Shown: piece by piece, positions 8,222 to 17,099 of the stretch | Layout: the number at the start of each line of letters is the position of its first letter | How positions within the stretch are numbered: position 1 is the stretch's first letter | Source of the DNA: CAYLYU01 sp964501925 | GTDB taxonomy: Bacteria; Pseudomonadota; Zetaproteobacteria; Mariprofundales; Mariprofundaceae | Reading direction: 5' to 3' | Assembly (NCBI GenBank): GCA_964501925.1 | Contig: CAZCTM010000003.1 | Span: 55,955-119,954, forward strand | DNA: 64,000 bases | Made by a program: the position numbers and the translations under genes | Notes under the pieces: model-generated | What the model was told of the DNA's origin: nothing | The model's input: only the letters and a program-made list of their open reading frames with translations | The model's database searches: none

Positions 8222-9061
8222 TCAGGCATGATCCTGCCCCGATCGAGGCACTCTGAACAGCCCCAGAATGCTTTTCCGCCATGGGCGGATGCCATCCCTG
8301 ATCCTGGAGGCGAGCACGGCAATCATGCCCCGTTTGTGCCGATTGTACGACGAGTAATACCGGGCCATCTCCAGTTCCAGGCCGAAAAACCCGGCGATGT
8401 CACGCAGATCCTGCATGCTGTACTCGCGGTTGTGGCGATCGTAGTAGGGGATTCCGTTCCGCACCTCGGGTTTCTGTTCAAGGTAGTGTTTTTTCAGGTC
8501 CCAGTGCAGGGTCTTGCCGCGAATCAGCCTGGAAATGTTCCGGAAGGAAGAGATATTCGGGGCGTCGATAAGGATAAACCCGCCGGGTTTGACAATGCGG
8601 ATGATCTCTCTGAGGGGTTGCAGCGGCGAATAGGTAAAATGTTCGATGGTCTGGGAGAGCACCACCGCGTCAAATGTTCGATCCCGGTAGGGAGCGGGTT
8701 CGGCCTCCAGGTGCCAGGTGGAATAGGGGATCTGCAGGTGATCAAAGACAGGCAGTCCTTCATGGAGGTCTGAGGCATATGCCGAGAAACCGGCGGCCTG
8801 CAATGCCGCGGCCAGGATACCGTGGCCGGAGCCGGCATCCAGCACCTTCGCCCCCCTGGGGAGTTTTTGCCGCAGGATGCTGACAAGCAGGGCAAAGCGG
8901 TAGGAGCTTCCCCGGAAATACTCATCCAGGGCCTCGAACGATGCCGGATCGGTGTTTTCCCAGGATCGGGAACCTTTCGATGTCCCCCGATGATCGGCAA
9001 AGCAGGGGCCTATCCGCTGCCAGACTGATTCAACCAGCTTTTCATCCTTTGAGATGCTCAT
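8222..9061 (-). CDS. Class I SAM-dependent methyltransferase in LPS cluster
   Basis: A 279-residue methyltransferase with SAM motif I VLDAGSGHG near residues 73-81, VVLSQTIEHF as the motif II/III region, and a GGFILIDAPN post-motif. The start at 9061 gives a 4-base ATGA overlap with the end of the O-antigen ligase gene, and the text upstream of it is only the ligase read out of frame. Its place between the ligase and rfaE1 suggests a small-molecule or glycan substrate in cell-surface sugar synthesis. The substrate is unknown. Confidence 0.88.
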   Translation of the reverse strand: MSISKDEKLVESVWQRIGPCFADHRGTSKGSRSWENTDPASFEALDEYFRGSSYRFALLVSILRQKLPRGAKVLDAGSGHGILAAALQAAGFSAYASDLHEGLPVFDHLQIPYSTWHLEAEPAPYRDRTFDAVVLSQTIEHFTYSPLQPLREIIRIVKPGGFILIDAPNISSFRNISRLIRGKTLHWDLKKHYLEQKPEVRNGIPYYDRHNREYSMQDLRDIAGFFGLELEMARYYSSYNRHKRGMIAVLASRIRDGIRPWRKSILGLFRVPRSGQDHA

Positions 9062-10347
9062 GGTATCTCGGCCGTCCTTTTTAGATGTAAACGGGCCAGC
9101 CCGGCCCCGAGGAGCATGGCAGCCAGCACGGCTGAGAAGTGCTCTTCCAGGCTGGAGGCGGTCAGGCCATGAACCAGCAGGGCGACCCCCGAGAGGCAAA
9201 TGATGGAGCCTTCCTCACCCGTTTCCCAGTTTTCCCGCCAGCCCAGCCTGATCCAGGCATAGAGCAAGAACGCAATCACTCCCAGTCCCGGCAGGCCCCA
9301 GCGTGCAAGCGCATGCAGGTAAATATTGTGGGGGTGAGCCGGATAGTCGCTGGCGCCGTAGTTCAGGGCGGGGTTCCTTTTTTTTGCCTGCATGGCTGCC
9401 CTGGGAAACCCTCCCGTGCCAACACCCAGGAACGGATGCGCTTTCCAGGCCTCGATGGCCCCCATCCACAAAGACAAATGATACCGGGTACTCATTGCGC
9501 TGAGTACCATGGTTTTTTCCTCGCTCGTACCCTGTTCGACAGCGGTGCCGGTCAGTGGATGCAGACTCTGCCAGGTTCCGAGAAGGCGCTCCCGGCCAGG
9601 TCCCAGGATGAGCAGGACAATCACTAGCAGAAGGACGCCGAGCGCAGCGCCGGCATGCCGTTTCTTGAAGCCGCTGGAAATGATTTTCAGGATCATGATT
9701 ACGAACAGGGTCAGGGTTATGAGATACCCGCTGCGTCCATGCGCCAGGAAGACCATGGTCATGGCCCACAGGCCGGTGATCCAGGCCAGCCATCGGCGGA
9801 AACGATGCTGTTTCCATCCCCAGTAGAGCAGCCAGGCCGCCCAGGTGCCGTACACAAAACCGAAACCAATGTGCCCGATATGACCCGTGGGATTGTCCGC
9901 GGTTGACCCCACGGTTGTCACTGACACCCAGCCCAGCATCTGAAACACGGTGAACAGGAGATGCAGACCCAGCCCGACGGACAGGGCCAGCAAAAATCGC
10001 CTGGACCATCGCACGTCTCTCAGCGCCGCGGCGGCAACGGGCACCAGAAGCCAGAACCACTGACGGCCCAGTATGTGAAGGCCCCAGGCCCGATCCATGC
10101 TCCAGAGCAGTCCGACAAGCATCAAGGCCAGGTATCCGGCCAGTGCGAGGGCCAGCATACGGTTGTGCATCCAGAGGCCTTTCGCACCTTCCCGCAACAG
10201 CCCCGAAAACAGGCCGAAGGCAAGCGCGATTCCAAGCGAGATGTTGGCCACGGCCACCGAAAAAGGGAAACTCACCGCAGCGGCGCAGAGCATCCATTGT
10301 GTGCCCGCCACAAGTTTCCCCCGGGGAACCAGCAAAGATTCAAGCAT
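9058..10347 (-). CDS. O-antigen ligase/polymerase family membrane protein (WaaL-like)
   Basis: A 429-residue polytopic inner-membrane protein with about 10-12 hydrophobic segments. It carries the Wzy_C/WaaL periplasmic loop, ending in HPHNIYLHALARWG near residues 340-353, where the conserved His and Arg of the family lie. WaaL-type enzymes join undecaprenyl-linked O-chains to lipid A-core. Position within the core cluster favours ligase over polymerase. It is the first gene of the leftward run that goes through the methyltransferase to kdsB, and is divergent from lptF across 117 bases. Confidence 0.88.
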   Translation of the reverse strand: MLESLLVPRGKLVAGTQWMLCAAAVSFPFSVAVANISLGIALAFGLFSGLLREGAKGLWMHNRMLALALAGYLALMLVGLLWSMDRAWGLHILGRQWFWLLVPVAAAALRDVRWSRRFLLALSVGLGLHLLFTVFQMLGWVSVTTVGSTADNPTGHIGHIGFGFVYGTWAAWLLYWGWKQHRFRRWLAWITGLWAMTMVFLAHGRSGYLITLTLFVIMILKIISSGFKKRHAGAALGVLLLVIVLLILGPGRERLLGTWQSLHPLTGTAVEQGTSEEKTMVLSAMSTRYHLSLWMGAIEAWKAHPFLGVGTGGFPRAAMQAKKRNPALNYGASDYPAHPHNIYLHALARWGLPGLGVIAFLLYAWIRLGWRENWETGEEGSIICLSGVALLVHGLTASSLEEHFSAVLAAMLLGAGLARLHLKRTAEIP

Positions 10348-10464
10348 GCAGCCAGTGATCCTAGTGTAAGCCTGCGCTTGCTGCCATCTTCAAAGTGGGG
10401 TGAACATGTTTCCTTTTTTTGCGGTGGTTGTCCTATTTTCCATCCGCAATGCTATCCTGTGCGC

Positions 10465-11622
10465 ATGACCCTGGATCGTTATGTGCTTCGATTGTGGCTG
10501 GGTCCGTTTCTTGGGGCCCTTGCAATCGCCACCAGTGTCCTGCTTCTTGGACGTGCCCTGAAGGTACTGGGCCTGGTCGTGGATCGGGGCATCGAGTGGT
10601 CCATCATGGGTTCCATGCTGATGGCCATTCTGCCCTATTTTCTGGTTCTCACCTTGCCAATCGCCTTTTTTTTCGCCATGCAGAATGTCATTGTCAGGCT
10701 GTACCAGGGAAGCGAACTGGATGTCTTAAGGGCCGCCGGCATCTCCTATGCCCGCATGTTCCGGGTCCTTCTGGGGGTGGCGGTCATTCTCTATCTGTTT
10801 TTGAGCTACACGGCCATGGAATGGATGCCCAGCGGTCAGAAGCAGTTCCAGGTGCTGCTCTATTCCATTCAGAAGGCAAAGGCCGCCCCGGGGTTTGTGC
10901 CCCAGCGTTTCAACCGCGAACTGGAAAACTTTACGGTCTATATTCAGGGCGAGGACGAACAGGGACGGATGCATGGTTTCATGCTCGAAGACAGCCGTCA
11001 TCGCGAACCGGTGGTTTATCTGGCCGAAACAGCCGAGGTTGAACGGGCCGGCAGCCAGATATGGTTTACCCTCCGCAACGGGACGAGGATCGAGGGGAGT
11101 GGAAGCAAGTTAAGGGCGCTTTCCTTTGACCAGTATAAACTGGTGATGGATGTTGGCCAGCTTGGGCTGGCAAAAATACCCGCGTGGCGAAGCCGCATCT
11201 TTGAAATGACCATGGGCGAACTGTATCGGGCTCGCAAGAAAAAGGATTCGCCGGCGGCGACAGCCGAGTGGCATCGCAGACTGATCATGCCAACCACCGT
11301 TCTGGTCCTGCTTCTGTTTGCACTCCCCCTGTCACTGGAGCCAAAGCGGTCCGGAAAGGCGGGGGCCTACCTGCTCGGGATTTTGCTTCTGCTGGCCATC
11401 TACAATGTGCAAATACTCCTCTATCAGCAGGTTCAGGGGGACAACCTTCCGTGGTGGAGCATGTGGGCGGGTCAGGCTCTCTTTGCCGTTGCCGGTCTGG
11501 AGCTGATGCGCAGGGCCTCGCTGGACCGGCTTCCCCGGATTCTGGTTCACAGCGGGGAAATGTTCTTTCTGCTCCATCAGAGGATCTATCACTGGGTGGG
11601 TGAAAGGCTCGGCAGGGACTAA
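10465..11622 (+). CDS. lptF: LptF/LptG family LPS export permease
   Basis: A 385-residue YjgP/YjgQ-family permease of the LptBFGC transporter, which extracts LPS from the inner membrane. There are three N-terminal membrane spans (residues 12-32, 50-75, 100-115), a large periplasmic beta-jellyroll domain (about 130-265) and three C-terminal spans (about 280-355), the family's usual layout. ATG at 10465 was preferred because homologues start with RYVLR-like residues before the first span. No second permease lies beside it, so the F versus G assignment is uncertain. It is the only plus-strand gene inside the LPS block. Confidence 0.85.
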   Translation: MTLDRYVLRLWLGPFLGALAIATSVLLLGRALKVLGLVVDRGIEWSIMGSMLMAILPYFLVLTLPIAFFFAMQNVIVRLYQGSELDVLRAAGISYARMFRVLLGVAVILYLFLSYTAMEWMPSGQKQFQVLLYSIQKAKAAPGFVPQRFNRELENFTVYIQGEDEQGRMHGFMLEDSRHREPVVYLAETAEVERAGSQIWFTLRNGTRIEGSGSKLRALSFDQYKLVMDVGQLGLAKIPAWRSRIFEMTMGELYRARKKKDSPAATAEWHRRLIMPTTVLVLLLFALPLSLEPKRSGKAGAYLLGILLLLAIYNVQILLYQQVQGDNLPWWSMWAGQALFAVAGLELMRRASLDRLPRILVHSGEMFFLLHQRIYHWVGERLGRD

Positions 11623-11636
11623 GGGCCGGTACCTGC

Positions 11637-12704
11637 TCAGTCCAGCCCCTTCCGGATGGTCCGGTAACAGTGTTCGTAGGAACGGGCCACCTCCTGCCAG
11701 GTGCGAACATGCACGGCGGGGGGAGGTGTTGCACTCAGCATGTTCTCACAGGCCCTCACCCACGCGCCGGGATCTGCGTCGAGATCAAGCACCACACCGT
11801 GTGGCCTGCTGATCTCATCCGCCACACCACAGCGTGATGAAAGGACGGCCGGGACACCGGCGGCCACCGCCTCCGCGATGACCATGCCGTAGGGCTCTTC
11901 CCTGGCGGGATGCAGAAGAAGATCAAGATGGGGATACAGTCCGGCTGAGTCCACTTCTCCCAGGAGGCGGTATCCCTGATGCCAGTCAGAGAACAGGTGC
12001 CGGACTTCCCCCGCTTTGGGGCCGGCGATCCAGAATTCCAGCCCGGGTCGGCTCTTCCGGAGCTCCTTCACGATTTCAACCGCCAGCTCCAGGCCCTTGC
12101 GCCTCCATTCCTTGCCGACAAAACCGATGACCCCCCCCGCTTTCGGTACTGCCCGCTCCTCCCGCCCGGGTCCGGGGCGGACGCCCGGAGGGATTGGATC
12201 CGCCAGGCGTTTCCCGATGCATGGATAATAGTGCTCAAGGAGACGGGCGATGCGCCCTGAATTGGGAACCACGGCATGCACATGGTCAGCGCAAACCTCC
12301 CTCTTTTCCAGCCACAGATGAATCCACGTCCGCCAGGAGACAAGTTTCCACCAGGGTCGATCAAGGACCCGGGCAAAGGGGGGGCCGTGAAAGGTGGTGA
12401 TGTGATGATCCCCGCTGCGTTCGTGGCTGTGAATGATCAGATATCTGCTCGCGTGCTTCCGAAGCCACCGATGCACCTTGCGGGAGAAGATGAGATGTGA
12501 AAACCAGCGGGGCCGCAGAGGGGATCGGCCAAGTTCATGCACCTCAACCCCGTCCGGGGCCCGGTTCGCCTCCAGTTTTTCGCATACGATCCCGATACGG
12601 TGACCGTTCCTGGCCAGTTCACGGGTAAGCTCCCACACGTAACGTTCCATCCCGCCAACGGGGCCATACCGTTTTACGATGTGCAGGACGGAGAGTCCGC
12701 TCAA
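11637..12704 (-). CDS. Glycosyltransferase family 4 (GT-B), LPS core
   Basis: A 355-residue GT-B enzyme. The N-terminal LHIVKRYGPVGGMERYVWEL (residues 6-25) has the acceptor-side glycine motif, and the C-terminal half has IGFVGKEWRRKGLELA and REEPYGMVIAEAVAAG with the EX7E pair that binds the nucleotide sugar. A TTG start at 12704 forms a TTGA overlap with the stop of the upstream family 2 gene, and the protein then starts MSGLSVLHIV, as expected. It is probably a core sugar transferase like WaaG; donor and acceptor cannot be told. Confidence 0.88.
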   Translation of the reverse strand: MSGLSVLHIVKRYGPVGGMERYVWELTRELARNGHRIGIVCEKLEANRAPDGVEVHELGRSPLRPRWFSHLIFSRKVHRWLRKHASRYLIIHSHERSGDHHITTFHGPPFARVLDRPWWKLVSWRTWIHLWLEKREVCADHVHAVVPNSGRIARLLEHYYPCIGKRLADPIPPGVRPGPGREERAVPKAGGVIGFVGKEWRRKGLELAVEIVKELRKSRPGLEFWIAGPKAGEVRHLFSDWHQGYRLLGEVDSAGLYPHLDLLLHPAREEPYGMVIAEAVAAGVPAVLSSRCGVADEISRPHGVVLDLDADPGAWVRACENMLSATPPPAVHVRTWQEVARSYEHCYRTIRKGLD

Positions 12705-13480
12705 GGCACATCCGTTGGTGGCCGGTTCCAGTTCTGCTGCTTTTCCGTGAGCTTGGCATAGCGGTAAAAGGTGCCCTCGAAATTTCCCAGGGAAATGACA
12801 AAACCGGCCCATCCGTCCAGAAACCCGAGTTTCAATACGTAGATACGCAAGAAGGCGCCTGCGGCATGCATCAGGGCCAGCATCATGCTCCCCTTTTTAC
12901 CTGTGCGTGCCAGCTTCTCGGCTCCAAGTGTCGAGTATCGGTTTCCCTTGGCGATCACCTCCGCAAGGTTCTGGAAGGGAATCTGCCAGATGGCGTGTCT
13001 GAGGTGGCCCACCTTTCCGTGGATTTCATAACCCTCATGGACTTCATCCGCTTCCGAATAAACCACTGCACCGCGCCGGAACAACTGGGGCTGGCGATAA
13101 TCGGGATACCAGCCGCAGTGCTTGATCCAGCGGCCCATGAAGTAGTTATGACGTGGCACGTAGTAGGCGTCTGCCGCATCGGGTTTCTCGGTAATCATTC
13201 TGATTTCATCCCGCACTTCGGGTGTGCAGCGTTCATCGGCATCAAGGCTGAAGATCCAGTCATGGGAGCATGCCGCCACGGCATCGTTTCTCAGCTTGCC
13301 GAAGCCTTCAAAGGGAATCTGGACAACCCGCGCGCCAAGGCTCCCGGCAATCTCCGCGGTCGTATCCGTGCTGAATGAATCCGCAACGATGATCTCGTCC
13401 GCCCAGGAAACGCTCTTGATGGCCTGGCCGATCTTGTTTTCCTCATTGTATGTGAGGATATAGACGGAAACCTTAGCCAC
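12701..13480 (-). CDS. Glycosyltransferase family 2 (WaaE/KdtX-like)
   Basis: A GT-A enzyme of 259 residues resembling the LPS core beta-glucosyltransferases WaaE/KdtX. It shows VSVYILTYNEENKIG at the start, DEIIVADSFSTDTT near residues 28-41 and FSLDADE near 78-84 with the metal-binding DAD. The C-terminus has a hydrophobic stretch near LGFLDGWAGFVISLG. The GTG at 13480 is preferred because GGAG sits 6 bases upstream; an in-frame ATG at 13492 would add METP. It overlaps both neighbours by a few bases and is surely cotranscribed with them. Confidence 0.88.
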   Translation of the reverse strand: MAKVSVYILTYNEENKIGQAIKSVSWADEIIVADSFSTDTTAEIAGSLGARVVQIPFEGFGKLRNDAVAACSHDWIFSLDADERCTPEVRDEIRMITEKPDAADAYYVPRHNYFMGRWIKHCGWYPDYRQPQLFRRGAVVYSEADEVHEGYEIHGKVGHLRHAIWQIPFQNLAEVIAKGNRYSTLGAEKLARTGKKGSMMLALMHAAGAFLRIYVLKLGFLDGWAGFVISLGNFEGTFYRYAKLTEKQQNWNRPPTDVP

Positions 13481-14300
13481 GGGCGTCTCCATGGAGGTGG
13501 GCCAGTCCCTTCACGGCCCGGATACGACCTTCCTTCAAGCATTCCTCCAGCAAGTGATCGTTGCGGTTAAGGCCGGTGCGTTCCTCTTCGGGATGCCAGA
13601 GGTGCAGCACCGGCTGGCCCCGCAGGTCCCGGCGCCGGATTCCGGCATGAAACAGCCTGGCCACCAGGTCGGAATCCTCGCGGCCCCAACCCTCATAGAT
13701 TTCATCAAACCCGTCCACTCGCACGATATCCCTGTGCCAGCAGGAAAGGTGGCATCCGCGAATACCCTCCAGGCGTTGATGGGGAGGACCCAGAAGGGAT
13801 GAAGGAAGAAAAACGGGCACGAGCCGATTGATGTCGCCACAAATCCGGTGTTTTAACCAGAACCAGGGGCCCATGCTGGCAGGAAACCGTTTCTGTCTGC
13901 AAAGCTGCTCTGTCCAGGCCCGGGATATCAGGATACGACGACCGCTGATCAGGGTGTTTTCCTGCGCAAGCCGGCGGTGCGTGGCGACAAGATCCGGAAG
14001 GGGAATGCAGTCGCCATCCGTGAACAGGACGTACGGTTCAGAAATACGCGCGATGGTTGTGTTATGGATTCTTGCCTTGCGGAAGCCCCTGTTTTCATGC
14101 CACACATGCTCGATGGGAACCGGATAGTTTTTCCGCGTGGCTGCGATCAGTTCGGACGTTTCCTTCCCCGAACCGTCATCGGCAATGTAGATCCTGAAAG
14201 AAAGGTCCGTCTGGTGCCGGTAGGAGTCCAGGACCAGGCGCAGGAAGTCCGGTTTGTCAAAGGTCGATATGACGACCGCAAGCCGTTCGTGAACGCTCAC
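13473..14300 (-). CDS. Glycosyltransferase family 2 with C-terminal galactosyltransferase-like region
   Basis: A 275-residue GT-A protein. VVISTFDKPDFLRLVLDSY starts the fold, IADDGSGKET marks the nucleotide site near residues 39-48, and LFTDGDCIPLP near 93-103 carries the DxD metal motif. A later GWGREDSDLVARL near 200-212 matches the Glyco_transf_7C-type acidic motif common in chondroitin/LPS glycosyltransferases. The GTG start at 14300 forms a GTGA overlap with the upstream methyltransferase gene. It is likely a core or O-chain sugar transferase; specificity is unknown. Confidence 0.87.
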   Translation of the reverse strand: MSVHERLAVVISTFDKPDFLRLVLDSYRHQTDLSFRIYIADDGSGKETSELIAATRKNYPVPIEHVWHENRGFRKARIHNTTIARISEPYVLFTDGDCIPLPDLVATHRRLAQENTLISGRRILISRAWTEQLCRQKRFPASMGPWFWLKHRICGDINRLVPVFLPSSLLGPPHQRLEGIRGCHLSCWHRDIVRVDGFDEIYEGWGREDSDLVARLFHAGIRRRDLRGQPVLHLWHPEEERTGLNRNDHLLEECLKEGRIRAVKGLAHLHGDARG

Positions 14301-15169
14301 TTCTTTTCAAGAATGGCCAGCATGTCATGCCCCTTCCCGAACCAGCGGGCTGGCAGCGCCAGAAACTCCCTGCATACCTTCAGCAGTTCATAGCGCAGCG
14401 GGGAGACATCCCTGCGCTCGGCGAGGTTGACGCGCTTGGTCCGGATCTCTGCCGCATGGAAACCGCATTGCTCGGAGAACCTCCGGATGCTGGCGGGGTT
14501 GAAAAAGCTGATGTGTCCACCATGACTTCCGATATCAAAATACTCCCATTTTGATCCCAGAAACCGCACGGTCCACGAGTCTGCATTGCCGGTGCCGATC
14601 AGGAGGATCCCGCCGGCTTTGAGTATGCGGTGGATTTCACGTCCCAGCGCGACCGGATCGGTGAGGTGCTCGATAACCTCAAACAGGGTCACCACGTCAA
14701 ATTTCTCATCGGGATAGGCGGCTTCCTCCAGCAGACCTGTAAACACATCAAAGCCCATGGATCTTGCGGTTTCGGCCGCCCGCTCCGCCGGCTCCACACC
14801 TGCAACCCGGAAGCCCATTTCACTGGCCACGGCAAGCAGCGCCCCGCTTGAGCAGCCCACATCAAGCAGGCGCAGCTCCCGCGGTTCTTTTCCCAGGCGC
14901 CTGGCGGCCGCATGCAATATGCGTTCCATCCGCTGCCGGTAGCGTCTGGCGTTGGTTCCCGTGGGCAGCGTGCCTTCGGGTGCGTTGAACTCCTGCATGG
15001 ACTGCTGATAACGTGCCGCCGTACACGCACTGAGCAACTGGCCACATTCCGGACATCGTCTCAGGAGGCCTTCAGGAAGCTCGATGGCTGTGCGCTCCAG
15101 CTCACGGCTGCATTTCAGGGGGCATCGGTTAAATAAAGGCTGAACCTGCTCCGTTTTCTTCCGCTCCAC
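14297..15169 (-). CDS. SAM-dependent methyltransferase with N-terminal Cys-rich zinc-ribbon-like region
   Basis: A 290-residue class I methyltransferase. LLDVGCSSGALL (near 99-110) is SAM motif I, and FDVVTLFEVIEHL (near 157-169) follows. The first 45 residues carry CPLKC and CPEC pairs, which look like a degenerate zinc ribbon as in other methyltransferases of surface-sugar clusters. It starts at a GTG (15169) directly after the TAA of the next methyltransferase gene. The substrate is unknown; the location suggests modification of an LPS sugar or lipid carrier. Confidence 0.85.
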   Translation of the reverse strand: MERKKTEQVQPLFNRCPLKCSRELERTAIELPEGLLRRCPECGQLLSACTAARYQQSMQEFNAPEGTLPTGTNARRYRQRMERILHAAARRLGKEPRELRLLDVGCSSGALLAVASEMGFRVAGVEPAERAAETARSMGFDVFTGLLEEAAYPDEKFDVVTLFEVIEHLTDPVALGREIHRILKAGGILLIGTGNADSWTVRFLGSKWEYFDIGSHGGHISFFNPASIRRFSEQCGFHAAEIRTKRVNLAERRDVSPLRYELLKVCREFLALPARWFGKGHDMLAILEKK

Positions 15170-15766
15170 TTACTTGATCGCTTCGAGTTCAAAATACACG
15201 CTGGCGGCCGGAAAAATCCAGGCAAACCGGCGTTCATACTGCCAGGAAAACCTGTTCGCCAGCCAGCCTATGCCCAGGATATTGCTGAGATCGTCGAAAA
15301 AGATCTTGCTGTCCGTGAGTCTGAAACGGCAATTGTAGAACTCCCATTCGTGTGAATCCTCACAAAAGTAGTCAAATGAGCCACGGGCAAAGTAATGGCA
15401 ATGCTGCCAGTGACGGTAGGCCTCCACGCTGGAGAAGTGGGGGGAGTTGATGACGACCCGACCGCCTGCTTTCAGAAGTCTGTAAAACTCTTCCATCAGT
15501 CTTGGGAGGTCTTGAAAGTGCTCCAGAAAGTGATAGCACCAGATCAGATCAAAGGAGTTGTCTTCAAAGGGATAGGGGAACCTGGTGAGGTCGTACTGGA
15601 TATCGGCCTGATGTTCCTGGGGCTTGTAGGACCGGATGTTGTAATCAAGACCGATTGCGCCCCTGAACTTGACGTCACCACAGGCGACATCCAGGACCTT
15701 CCTGTCCGAGAACTCCTGTTCGAATCGTGCCTTGCGACGCAAGGGATGGTCGAAGAGACGCGCCAT
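15170..15766 (-). CDS. Small class I SAM-dependent methyltransferase
   Basis: A 198-residue methyltransferase-fold protein. VLDVACGDVKFRGAIGLDYN near residues 24-43 is the SAM site, and FDLIWCYHFLEHF near 73-85 is the usual motif before the LKAGGRVVINSPHFS strand. The closing residues are aromatic. It overlaps the DUF3108 gene start/stop by one base upstream and abuts the next methyltransferase downstream. Two methyltransferase genes in a row suggests stepwise modification of one glycan, but that is inference. Confidence 0.83.
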   Translation of the reverse strand: MARLFDHPLRRKARFEQEFSDRKVLDVACGDVKFRGAIGLDYNIRSYKPQEHQADIQYDLTRFPYPFEDNSFDLIWCYHFLEHFQDLPRLMEEFYRLLKAGGRVVINSPHFSSVEAYRHWQHCHYFARGSFDYFCEDSHEWEFYNCRFRLTDSKIFFDDLSNILGIGWLANRFSWQYERRFAWIFPAASVYFELEAIK

Positions 15767-16524
15767 CAGTCTGCCCGCTCATAATGGGTGAGCCTGGCTA
15801 TGATGCGGCCGAATTTCAGCCTGGCCGTCAGCTTCAGTGGAATGTGATACTGGTCGTTGGTCAGCCAGACCTTCACCTTTCCCCTGGAAGAGAAGATCCC
15901 GGCAGTTTTCAGTTTCGGTTCAATCACGAGGCACTCCACCCTTTCCCCCCACGGGGCCTTTATTCTATCTTTCCTGAGGACCTTGACCACCACTTCATAA
16001 CGTTTTCTGGCATCAAAAATAGGGATGTTGACCGTCTTTCCCACCTTGAGCTCCATCAGACGGGTGGCAAAAAAGGCGTCAATCACGTTCAGGTGCCCTG
16101 CCGGCACATCGAATGTCTCTACATTCTCGTTCAGTCTGTAGATGACCTTGTTGTCGCGCCAGAGGAAGTCCGCGTGTTTCTTTGAGTGATATTTGCTCTC
16201 GTGCTGTTCGATATCGAGCATGGTGCTTTGCATTTTTCCCTGGACGCACAGACCTTCCGACACCATTCTGTCCCGAACCTTGTGGAAAAGGTCGAGAACC
16301 TTGTTGCTTCTGGCCGTCGAGGTGATGCGATAACCGTCTTTACCCATGGGCAGCACGTTCATCTGCGCCGATCCGCCATGAATGAATTCCCAGCCCACCG
16401 AGAAACTCATCCGCTCGCCCACATAGGGCATGCATGAGCTGGCAGAGGCCATCCCTGTGTGCAGGAACAGCAGGGAGATGAGGAGCAAGGCTCCCGCTGA
16501 TATCCCTGCAGGGGTTTGATTCAC
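15766..16524 (-). CDS. Exported DUF3108-family protein
   Basis: A 252-residue protein with a signal peptide (hydrophobic residues 10-24, likely cleavage after MASA). The mature part is all-beta, with YVGERMSFSVGWEFIHGG at its start, typical of DUF3108 envelope proteins. The GTG at 16524 was chosen because it forms a GTGA overlap with the upstream gene and yields a clean signal peptide; the longer reading frame is only the neighbour read out of frame. Function of the family is unknown; here it travels with LPS genes. Confidence 0.82.
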   Translation of the reverse strand: MNQTPAGISAGALLLISLLFLHTGMASASSCMPYVGERMSFSVGWEFIHGGSAQMNVLPMGKDGYRITSTARSNKVLDLFHKVRDRMVSEGLCVQGKMQSTMLDIEQHESKYHSKKHADFLWRDNKVIYRLNENVETFDVPAGHLNVIDAFFATRLMELKVGKTVNIPIFDARKRYEVVVKVLRKDRIKAPWGERVECLVIEPKLKTAGIFSSRGKVKVWLTNDQYHIPLKLTARLKFGRIIARLTHYERAD

Positions 16525-17099
16525 AGGCTTCCCCACCAGAGTCCGATGCCGGCCATGAGCAGCAATGCAGCCATCAGACCCAGGACGTTGTTCCACTCAC
16601 GGTGCTGGCGAACGAGTTTCCAGTCATGGCCGCCTTCCAGCGCGCGCCTGTTCCAGCGCGGCCAGAACTGGGGGCTCCTGTGCCTGTAGTCCTCATAGTC
16701 TGAGCCGAATTTCTCCACGAGCATGAGCTCTTCCCTCTGCATGGTGGGATAGAAAATCAGCCAGAAACCGGGCAGGACCAACAGGGAGACCCAGATGTTG
16801 TTGCCGGCAACGCAAAAACCGGCGGCGATCAGGAAGTGGCCCAGGTACAGGGGATGGCGGCACAAGGCATAGGGCCCGGTATCGCTGACCTTGCTCATCT
16901 TCTGGATGTGTCCCGAGGCCCACAGCCGCAACGCTTCGCCTGCTGCAATCAGGGGCAGGCTGGCGAGCAGACTCCAGCGGCTTGGGCGTACGAAACCAAT
17001 CACAAGAAGGACGAGGACGGCACTGACGGTGATCCGGTGCTCAAGGATTAACCGCTGCCAGGCCGGCACAGCTTTCTGTCTCTCGGGACTAGTGATCAT
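16521..17099 (-). CDS. Isoprenylcysteine carboxyl methyltransferase-like membrane protein
   Basis: A 192-residue membrane protein with about four spans (near 22-38, 41-60, 95-125, 172-190). The family's SAM-binding motif is present: GPYALCRHPLYLGH near residues 76-89, then EELMLVEKFGSDYEDYRHR. ICMT/PEMT-like proteins methylate lipid-soluble substrates; bacterial members rarely have known targets. It overlaps the heptosyltransferase gene by 11 bases and DUF3108 by 4, so it belongs to the same transcript. Confidence 0.85.
   Translation of the reverse strand: MITSPERQKAVPAWQRLILEHRITVSAVLVLLVIGFVRPSRWSLLASLPLIAAGEALRLWASGHIQKMSKVSDTGPYALCRHPLYLGHFLIAAGFCVAGNNIWVSLLVLPGFWLIFYPTMQREELMLVEKFGSDYEDYRHRSPQFWPRWNRRALEGGHDWKLVRQHREWNNVLGLMAALLLMAGIGLWWGSL

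Noticed and set aside
7256..8773. 505-residue plus-strand ORF opposite rfaE1
   Set aside because: It is antisense to rfaE1 and the methyltransferase; both have clear family motifs and compositional signs of being real.
9215..10297. 360-residue ORF inside the O-antigen ligase gene
   Set aside because: It overlaps the ligase in another frame and reads as low-complexity, Arg/Gly/Pro-rich shadow sequence.
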